A DNA stretch of 64,000 nucleotides from Hymenochaete sp. R1 (Eukaryota; Basidiomycota; Agaricomycetes; Hymenochaetales; Hymenochaetaceae). This document shows positions 57,415 through 64,000 of this stretch, piece after piece (position 1 is the first letter of the stretch; each line of letters starts with the position of its first letter). The DNA lies in assembly GCA_019400425.1 (NCBI GenBank), contig JAFREE010000074.1, forward strand, positions 56,970-120,969. Direction: 5' to 3'. The notes under the pieces were generated by a model. The model worked only from the letters and a program-made list of their open reading frames with translations, had not been told where the DNA came from and made no database searches. The position numbers and the translations under genes were made by a program.

Positions 57415-57654
57415 CTAGATACCCTCGGCGGCCTCCTTGTCGGTCTTGTCATAGAATAGATGAAACGATTCTGATTCGACTTGCGGTAGAGTCTGCCTCG
57501 GTTTGACTGTAATGTCGTAGTCAACCATGATATGGCCAGAAGGGTTGTCGATGATATAGTTTGGCAGACCTAGAGCATGGATGTCGATATAAGTATCATA
57601 GGATGATGCCGATGTCGTGAGGAAGAGAAGCTGGAAGAGAACAAAAAATACCAA
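57415..57654 (-). pseudogene. Fragment of an unrecognised gene
   Basis: A 79-codon open frame with no ATG, ending at TAG 57415-57417. It follows a good splice acceptor (TTCTCTTCCAG), so it looks like the terminal exon of a gene: SYDTYIDIHALGLPNYIIDN, GHIMVDYDITVKPRQTLPQV. I find no upstream exon. The region just upstream appears to be mobile-element DNA, so the rest of the gene may have been cut off by insertion. The family is not recognised. Confidence 0.35.
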
Positions 57655-57734
57655 AAGGCACGAATTCTCACGTCGTCGCTCCTTGCCCTTTAACCACCAC
57701 CACCCAAGTTTTTCCCACGCTTCTTTCCTCGTCG

Positions 57735-57741
57735 CTACTCA
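57735..57741 (+). repeat. Target-site duplication, left copy (CTACTCA)
   Basis: The 7-bp sequence CTACTCA directly abuts the outer end of the left terminal inverted repeat and recurs at 61672-61678 outside the right one. Confidence 0.85.
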
Positions 57742-57777
57742 TGGGGGTAGGCAAAGGTGGGGTGGCATGTGTCACCG
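57742..57777 (+). repeat. Left 36-bp terminal inverted repeat
   Basis: Reading inward it begins TGGGGGTAGGC and ends GTGTCACCG. It is a perfect 36/36 reverse complement of 61636-61671, and similarity stops abruptly inside. Confidence 0.95.
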
Positions 57778-57978
57778 TTTCGTAGGGGACCAGACTCACG
57801 TCGATCTCGTTCCCACGGCTATTTTTTGTCTCGGATTCCAAGTCGCTCGCATGTACAATAGAATTTAAGCTTCCCTGTCAAGGGAAGCAATGAATATGAT
57901 TTACGCTTACGATGAAGATCTCGGAGAAGTGTCAGAAAGTGAAATATGGAAATCTGAAGTACAAATAAGTGAAGAATA

Positions 57979-60900
57979 TTATACAATTGGACCTACAAGG
58001 TGTAGGCTCGCCAAGGTTTCCGGATTGTAACTATTAAGTACGTTGAGTAATTTATTGAGTTTCTGCTGTAAGTTTCCGCTGAGGTTCCTAAGTTCCGGGT
58101 GAATGGGGTTTCGCATTTTGTGTTTCTTGAGTTGGTTGGAGAGAAATGTGGCTGATTTTGTGGAAAGGACGGTGGGGTTAGTTTCGAAGGGTATGCGTTC
58201 TAGTTCTTCTCTGTTTCGTGTCGTTCTCTCCATTCTTGCTGCCAGTTTTGTTCTTGCTTGTTCCGCCTTCTCGTTGAGTAGGTTATTGATTCGTTCAGCG
58301 GCTTTCCGGTCCAGTTTTGCTTCGTCGTCTCTCCTTCCTTCTCTCCGAAGCCATTTGCCCATTTCTTCCCCCGTGCATTTCATCTCGTACCATTCTTGCG
58401 TTCCATTGCGTATGCACTGCTGGAGAGCGTTAAAAGTAGAGAATGTAGCCGTAGGATTGTTACCGAAAAAAATGCGTGCAGATGCAAGCACGCTCTCGTT
58501 GGCATCGTTGGTGGCGGGCATCCATGCACGCTCCTTGTCCTCCCTCGACATGCCCGCAATCACCCCTTCCTCAGCGTGCTCGGCAGCAAAATGAGTCAAT
58601 GTTTCCCGCGCAGCATTGAGCAGCCGGAGCCATTGGCTTTGGTAATGCAGAAGCTTGGGTTTTAAAGCCCAAATTGCTTGCATTGTGTCAGAACGTTTCC
58701 AACCGTCAAAGCCGAGTAATGTGGCTTGCGATGGTGAAACGTTGGGTTCCCAAGCGAGGTCGGGGTAGTTGATGTGTTGTTGGAGGTGCTCTGAGCAGCG
58801 CAAGAAGAATGGTTGAAGGTCGAGTGCATTTGTGCCCTCGAGTCCATGACGACGAACTTCCAAAATGAAATGAAACGAAAAGATTTCTTGGAAGAGTGTT
58901 GAACATGCTAGTTCAGTAAGAAGACATGGATCTTGCAAGCCAACTCGTACGTTGGTTTCCATGTTGTTAAGCCCTGGCTTGAGTTTCAAAGCCTCGACGC
59001 GGTCAAGGTAGTCAAGGTATAAATGACGATTGGCAAGAAGCTCGGCGCTGCCATCTTGCCCGGAGGAATATCGGGAATTCTGTACGTCAGGAAACGTAAT
59101 ACTTTTGCCGAGTTTCTCGCGCATATATTCCCTCCAACGGTCTTGATGGCCTCTCTTCTTGTCTCTATTGTTGAAAAGAAACCCGGCCAACGAGACAAGC
59201 TTATGGCCAGTCCCACGCGATGCTCTAGCAGCGTGTCGTTGGCTGTCTGTCTGCTCGTCTCCTTCCATTTCTCCTTCTACGTGCATGAGGTTGTCCTTGT
59301 TGGGCAACAGACACGGCTGCACACCCAAACCCTCCCACCCTTCCTGGACCGCCTCATCCCCTCTCTTTGCGATGTTCAGCTCTTTATGCATCGCGCAGCC
59401 GGCAAATGGAAGGTCTTTGGCCTTCTCCAAGGTTTCTTTTTCTTCTTCGTCGAGTCCATCGTACGCCTCCTGGAATAACTGGGCTTCCAGGTTGTGCTTC
59501 TCTTCCAGCTCTCGTTTCTGCCGCTCCTCGCTGCTCAGGTTCTCCCACACATCGGGACCGCCTATGTTGTCTACCATCTCTTCTCTCATTTGTTCTATGA
59601 TATAGTTCCGCTCGTCCTCCGGCTTGGTCGCCAAAAAGTCGGCTCCGACTTGTCGCCGAAGGCAATCCAGTCGCCAGCTCGCCATAAGCTCGTTGAGCTT
59701 TTTTTGATCGGCTGCGTGGTCACCATGGGTGCCAGCGAGCTTCTGGCCAATGCCAGGTAAGGTAAGTGAATTTTGCGCATGAGAACTTGAATCAAATAAC
59801 GGGCTAGAGTTATAGGTCTCAATAGCACGTTCGATGGAATTGAGCAGCGTTTCGCGCTGCGTCTCGGAACAGTGGTCTACCGTGGGCCGAACATCAAGAA
59901 GACGAACCCTTGGAACACCTTCGACGTGAACGTTTATATGGGATGCTTGGAGTTGTTGATTCCGATAGGAGGTTCCATCGGTGCTAAGGGTAAAAGCTAT
60001 CCTAAGGTAAGCATTCTTCTTTCTTTACTATACTCTTGACACTACTGACCCGGAGTCTCACTCAGCTCCTCAGCGGTTTGCAGCTGGGCTGCCTTTTTCA
60101 TTTCCCTTTCAACTCGTTCCACCGTTCTCGTATTTGGCGCGCGCTTCTTTGGCCTCGCAGGGGTCTCTGGTAAGCCATGAATAGCATCGAAAATGAAGTC
60201 ATTAAACATTCCAATGGCGGGACCAACTCCCTTCCGAGGAAGATTCAGTGTACGAAGATGGAACATCATCTGTCGGACTTGAGTCTTGTAGTGACCTTTT
60301 TCGGTAAGTTTTGTTGCCTCTAAAAGTCTATTCTTCATTTCTGACAATTTCTGGATACCATAATTTGCCCTGAGATTCTTCCTTTGAAGAGCACGGATAA
60401 ATTTCTGTTTCGAAAGAAGTTGAGTTTCGAACTGGGCAATTTGGTACGTATATGCATTCTTCTGTAGTTCGAGCTCGTCAGTAAGCTGTTGTACGGCTTG
60501 TTCTTGTAGTTCCAGGCCAAGACAAGAAACCTCGAGATTAGAAGACGTAGATGCAAGGCAGTCACGAGTCGAAGAGAGCATGCCGAGAGCGGAGTCCAGC
60601 GAGTGAGTGATCTTCTTTTTTGTCAACTTGAAGTCCTTCCTGGCAGATTCCAGCTCTCTCTGCGCCTTAATGCGCGATTCATGAGAGCGTTTGAGTGCTC
60701 GGCGCTGGTATGACAGCTCGGAAGACTGGAATGAAGCCTTCTGCTTGAAGGAGTCGCGAGAACGAGAGATTGAGGTGAGTCGCTTGTTGGTATCGCAAAG
60801 GTCTTTGACCTTGTTATTCAATAGGCTACTGAGTTCCGAATTTTCCGCTTCCAGAGCGGAAACGTTAGCCGCTTCCATTTCAAGATCATTTCGGAGATTT

Positions 60901-61173
60901 GTAAGTTGAAGATTTTGTTCTTGAAGTTTGCGCAAAAGTTCATTTTCGCGTGTTATAGATGATCGTGTCGCCCTGTACCCAGCGCCGAGAGCATCGCGAT
61001 ACTGGTTGCGCTCGCCTGGGTAGTTCTGAGGATGTATCTCGTGGAGTGCCACCCTGGGTCGCTTTTCCGCATTCTGGGCATTTTTGGTTCGCCTCCTGCC
61101 CTTGGTTTCACCCTGTAGACCCAGTAAGTCTTTTTTCAGTTTCTATACCACTAGATTTGGATTATTTTACCAT
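57979..61173 (-). CDS. Transposase-like protein of the TIR element
   Basis: Two main exons are clear. The N-terminal one spans 60042 to about 61112 and is a long coiled coil (LLRKLQEQNLQLTNLRNDLE; ARKDFKLTKKKITHSL) ending in a basic RPKKRAPNTRTVERVERE. It probably starts at an ATG at 61171-61173 joined over a 58-bp intron (61113-61170). The second spans about 60001 to 57979 and carries IAFTLSTDGTSYRN, RLLDVRPTVDHCSETQ, HGDHAADQKKLNELM, FAGCAMHKELNIAKRG, CLLPNKDN, RHAARASRGTGHKLVSLAG and PATNDANESVLASARIF. I could not join the two main exons in frame with canonical sites, so a small exon or damage is possible. Asp of STDGT, Asp of DHAADQ and Glu of NDANES are candidates for an RNase-H-fold catalytic triad (inference). 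The family is widespread in agaricomycetes as hypothetical proteins. Confidence 0.7.
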
Positions 61174-61635
61174 TAGAGTAGCATATATGCACTTCGAAGG
61201 TGAGTGAATTTAAGAAAGATGTGTGGCACACGCAGTCACATGTTCGCGAATTTCCTTTTTAACACTCTTTTCCCTTCATTTCTTTCTCTTTACACCATTC
61301 GCTTTTCCCCTATCTAACTTGTCTTTTTAGAATGCCGAATGTCTGTTTTTTTGGTCAAAGAATCATGCTACATCGCGCATTTTTGTAAATTTCAACTCTA
61401 ACATGGGAATATGGCCATTCATAGGCCAGTTTCTCCATGTTTTCTCAATACAATGTACATTTTTGACGATGTTACGCTATTCCTTGACCCCAAAAACCCT
61501 TACTTCGCTCAATCGACTTCTTTTGAATTTGTGTTATTCATTCGTCGTGCAAATGGGACCTTAACTACAAGGATTCAGGTAAGTCGTTCTATATGCAATT
61601 ACTGGCGGGAGCGTCGATCGCTTCCTTTGAAATTT

Positions 61636-61671
61636 CGGTGACACATGCCACCCCACCTTTGCCTACCCCCA
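61636..61671 (+). repeat. Right 36-bp terminal inverted repeat
   Basis: A perfect reverse complement of 57742-57777; reading left to right it begins CGGTGACACATGCC and ends CCTACCCCCA. Confidence 0.95.
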
Positions 61672-61678
61672 CTACTCA
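61672..61678 (+). repeat. Target-site duplication, right copy (CTACTCA)
   Basis: Matches 57735-57741 at all seven positions, directly outside the right TIR. Confidence 0.85.
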
Positions 61679-61799
61679 ACGTTTTACGCTCATATCTATC
61701 CTGACTGCCGGTTTCTTTTCTTGTTTTGTCGCTTTTACCTTTTATTTTTGTCTTTGTCGTCCGTTTCTGTTTGGCTGCTAGTCCCCTTTTGTTGTAATT

Positions 61800-63551
61800 A
61801 TGGCGGGAGCCGCCGGTGGTCCCCCTCAGGACTTTACCATTGTTCCTGATTCTCTTTCTTCTCCTCTCACCTCCCTTTCCTCCCGTCCCTCTCGCTCTTC
61901 ATCTACTCCTCCTCTTCACCCTTCTCATGTTCCCCTTACTAACCCCTTGACAGCTCAGTCTATTCAAGAGGGAGGGGGGGAGCCAGTTCGACCCCCTTCA
62001 GGATCGCGTACCCTTCACATGGAGGAAGATATACACATGCCTTCCCCTTCACATTCCACACGTTCTCCCCTTTTTTCAGCTCCTCCCTCGGTCTCTCATT
62101 CTGTCTTGGCTTCGCCCCCCCCGGTTAACTTTCGCCCATCACAAATTGACAAAGTCAGCTCATCGGAAGATAGCGGACGTTGCCAGGCCCGTTTCCGCAC
62201 CCTCCTCAAGTCTTTTGCCGCTACGCAGACGCGTTTCAGCGAGATCGCATACCAACCGGAATACTCAGTTCACCAATACGATGCCCTGGACCTTCTCTCT
62301 ATCTTTGAAACATCGGCTAATCTCCTCACTGACCTCTTTCCCCTTCTTAATCAGGAAGGGCAGGACCGTATTCAAACCTCGATGAGGGGTACAGCTTCTG
62401 CACTAGGTCTCCAGATGGACACAGGTTATAACGTCAACGCACACCTCCTACAGGTTCAGAAACAACTCGCAACCATCACTCAGCATGTCGCCTCCTACGA
62501 ACAGCGTCCCCCTCCCTCCTCAGAACCTATGGTCGCACCAGTTACTCCCGCCCCTGCCACCAGACCCTCCTTCGCCCAAACGGCAGCAAAACCCGCCCCA
62601 CCTGCAACTAAACCGGCCTCAACTAACACCAAACCGACTCCCCAACAACTGAACCCGCTTCCCGGTGCCCAATTCCTCCGATTCACAGCCGTCTTCAACA
62701 AGCAAGCCCCCCCTAAGGTCCGCCTCATCCCCGAAAAGCTACTTGCCAAGTTGCACATCACCCTCGAGCGCAACCCAGCCACTGCCAAGCTCCATGTGCT
62801 TGGTGCACAATGGAATTTGAACAACAACTGCGTCTTCACCTTTCCTGCCGGCACCGATCCTGACCTTGTTCAAGCCCATGCAGACAAGTTCACCAAAGTC
62901 TTTGAGCACTTCCCTCCCCCTGCACTCCGGCAGTCTGTCAAGTGTGCAACCATCCATCTTCCAGGTGTTCCGTTCAAAGATCCCTTCTCCAATGAGCCTC
63001 ACTCCGCGGATGAGCTCCTCGCTGCTCTTCAGGCTAATCCGTGCGTCAAACACTTCACCATACGTCGTCCTCCTACATGGCTGCGTAAGATTGAAAATAT
63101 AACTGCACCCTCGTCTTCAATTGTCTTCGAAGTCGAGGACCCTACTGACATCATACAGAAGCAGATTCTCCGCACCCCATTCTATATGTTTGGCATGCGC
63201 GTCTTCCCGAAAAAGTGGGTTGACCAACCCCGCTTCCGTCAGTGTTCTCAATGCTGGCAACCCGGTCACACTGCCTCCGAATGTAAGTCAAAAACTCCTA
63301 TCTGCGTCCAATGTGGAGGTTCCCATACCTTCCAACAACATCGCCACAAATGCTTCGCTTGTGGCGAACAACCTAATTCTGACCCTATCTGCCCTCACCC
63401 CCCAATCTGCGCCATTTACAAGGGGGAGCACCGCGCTGATGCTCTTTACGAGTGCCCTGTCAAACAGAAGTACCGTCTTCCCAACCGGCCTGTCCCTGTG
63501 GCAGACCTGGACACCCGCTCACACCGATCAGACATGATTGATGATGAGTGA
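61800..63551 (+). CDS. LINE ORF1, gag-like protein with zinc knuckles
   Basis: A 583-aa intronless frame from the ATG at 61800. The N-terminal 120 residues are Pro/Ser-rich and disordered. A helical part follows (RFRTLLKSFAATQTRFSEIA; LDLLSIFETSANLLTDLFPL), then a Pro/Ala/Thr linker, and an RRM-like nucleic-acid-binding region (AKLHVLGAQWNLNNNCVFTF; KCATIHLPGVPF). The C-terminus holds a CCHC knuckle CSQCWQPGHTASEC and further Cys/His clusters (CVQCGGSHTF..HKC; CFACGEQ). In LINEs such proteins bind the element RNA. The frame has no interruption, so this copy is young or still constrained. Confidence 0.88.
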   Translation: MAGAAGGPPQDFTIVPDSLSSPLTSLSSRPSRSSSTPPLHPSHVPLTNPLTAQSIQEGGGEPVRPPSGSRTLHMEEDIHMPSPSHSTRSPLFSAPPSVSHSVLASPPPVNFRPSQIDKVSSSEDSGRCQARFRTLLKSFAATQTRFSEIAYQPEYSVHQYDALDLLSIFETSANLLTDLFPLLNQEGQDRIQTSMRGTASALGLQMDTGYNVNAHLLQVQKQLATITQHVASYEQRPPPSSEPMVAPVTPAPATRPSFAQTAAKPAPPATKPASTNTKPTPQQLNPLPGAQFLRFTAVFNKQAPPKVRLIPEKLLAKLHITLERNPATAKLHVLGAQWNLNNNCVFTFPAGTDPDLVQAHADKFTKVFEHFPPPALRQSVKCATIHLPGVPFKDPFSNEPHSADELLAALQANPCVKHFTIRRPPTWLRKIENITAPSSSIVFEVEDPTDIIQKQILRTPFYMFGMRVFPKKWVDQPRFRQCSQCWQPGHTASECKSKTPICVQCGGSHTFQQHRHKCFACGEQPNSDPICPHPPICAIYKGEHRADALYECPVKQKYRLPNRPVPVADLDTRSHRSDMIDDE

Positions 63552-63887
63552 CGACCTTCATGCATCCCCTCTCCATATTTTTCATCTTAATGTAAATCGC
63601 TCTAACGCATGCATGCATGTTGCTCTCAACTCCATTGTTGATGACAACTTCTCCATCGCAGTCTTCATAGAACCGTGGTGTGGTATTATTGGCCACCGAC
63701 CCCAATTTGATTCCGCTGACCCTCACCCCATCATCGGATCGGTCTCACATCCCATGTGGACATCCTTCATTCCGCCTCACTCTTTCTCTGAAACTTCTCC
63801 ATTCAAAGTCATTATTTATGTTCGGAGACACATTTCACATTTATTCTCAATTTCACCCTCTCTCTCCCCTTCGCTTTTTCTACTTGG
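63538..63887 (+). pseudogene. LINE ORF2 fragment, endonuclease N-terminus
   Basis: The ATG cluster at 63538-63547 overlaps the ORF1 stop (63549-63551), an arrangement consistent with termination-reinitiation. The product begins LHIFHLNVNRSNACMHVAL and continues VFIEPWCG, matching the start of an apurinic-type endonuclease domain (NVNRS, EPW). The frame stops at 63898-63900 after about 116 residues, before the rest of the endonuclease and the reverse transcriptase. Confidence 0.75.
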
Positions 63888-64000
63888 TGTTAGGAATTGA
63901 ATTACAAGAGCGTAGGAAGGCATAAGATAACGTAATCAAGATAGGACAGTTGATGGCATTATATCAGCACCATCAAGATATGGAAGTAATAAGACGCCGA
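63888..64000 (+). mobile_element. Possible start of an LTR element (partial)
   Basis: At 63888 the sequence changes to TGTTAGGAATTGAATTACAA, an LTR-like 5' end (TGTTAG). The ORF2 frame is lost at that point. The window ends before any internal sequence, so this is only suggestive. Confidence 0.35.

Larger units (their letters stand above)
57742..61671 (-). mobile_element. Complete TIR DNA transposon, 3930 bp, unclassified family
   Basis: Perfect 36-bp terminal inverted repeats flanked by 7-bp direct repeats CTACTCA bound an element whose only gene runs on minus (57979-61173). The gene encodes an agaricomycete multicopy protein family, here with N-terminal coiled coil and a large C-terminal part. 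TIRs starting TGGGGG and a 7-bp duplication do not fit Tc1/mariner (TA), CACTA (2-3 bp), hAT (8 bp) or MULE (about 9 bp). Identical TIRs suggest a recent insertion. It lies within what appears to be the 5' leader of a non-LTR retrotransposon. Confidence 0.9.
61679..63887 (+). mobile_element. Non-LTR retrotransposon (LINE), interrupted at both ends
   Basis: The two-ORF layout, a gag-like ORF1 with zinc knuckles and an endonuclease-like ORF2 start that overlaps the ORF1 stop, is typical of fungal LINEs such as the Tad1 group. Its 5' leader is C/T-rich and seems to continue at 57650-57741 on the other side of the inserted DNA transposon. ORF2 ends early at about 63888, so reverse transcriptase is missing from this window. 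Confidence 0.8.

Noticed and set aside
58103..58594. 163-codon plus frame in the transposon
   Set aside because: Antisense shadow of the transposase-like exon.

Overview
The window is nuclear DNA of a filamentous basidiomycete, most likely an agaricomycete (mushroom-forming fungus). Nearly every gene is broken by many short introns of about 50-60 bp with GT..AG ends. The gene families fit too: a DUF6534-type membrane protein, GH1 and GH10 glycoside hydrolases, a thaumatin-like protein and a NOSIP homologue. There is one tRNA gene, and an agaricomycete multicopy transposase-like family lies in the last 6 kb. I rebuilt gene models by hand from splice signals, reading-frame continuity and family alignment. 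All lengths quoted come from exon sums that close in frame.

Layout. 0.7-2.4 kb: a disordered protein of unknown function (-). 4.4 kb: tRNA-Gln(UUG) with a 7-nt intron. 4.6-8.4 kb: a head-to-head pair, NOSIP-like (-) and acyl-CoA dehydrogenase (+). 8.6-12.9 kb: a second head-to-head pair, a cysteine-desulfurase-like PLP enzyme (-) and an FAD monooxygenase (+). 13.3-21.3 kb: an unrecognised nuclear-type protein family in two intact copies (-) and one decayed inverted copy (+), with a small GPI-type cell-wall protein between them. 21.5-25.4 kb: a zinc alcohol dehydrogenase and a mitochondrial Mmc1-like protein (both -). 25.8-31.9 kb: a tandem pair of secreted GH1 enzymes with identical 15-exon structures. 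32.4-42.8 kb: a Gly/Met-repeat protein, a 21-exon stand-alone urea carboxylase and a 15-exon DUF6534 membrane protein (all +). 43.7-57.2 kb, all on -: a STAND/NLR-type N-terminal domain protein, an 18-exon ArAE-2-type membrane transporter, a C2H2 zinc-finger protein, an OM14-like membrane protein, a GH10 xylanase and a thaumatin-like protein.

57.6-64 kb is a nest of mobile elements. A 3.9-kb DNA transposon with perfect 36-bp terminal inverted repeats and a 7-bp target duplication (57742-61671) carries a transposase-like gene. It sits in what looks like the 5' leader of a non-LTR retrotransposon. That element's ORF1 is intact, but its ORF2 is cut off at about 63888, possibly by an LTR element that runs out of the window.

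Functionally the host genes suggest a plant-litter or wood-associated fungus: secreted beta-glucosidase-type GH1 enzymes, a GH10 xylanase and a thaumatin-like protein, beside ordinary metabolic genes. The strongest leads are the complete TIR element, which gives physical evidence that its protein family is a transposase; the decaying inverted gene family; the GH1 duplication with a conserved upstream block; and the urea carboxylase without a fused allophanate hydrolase.
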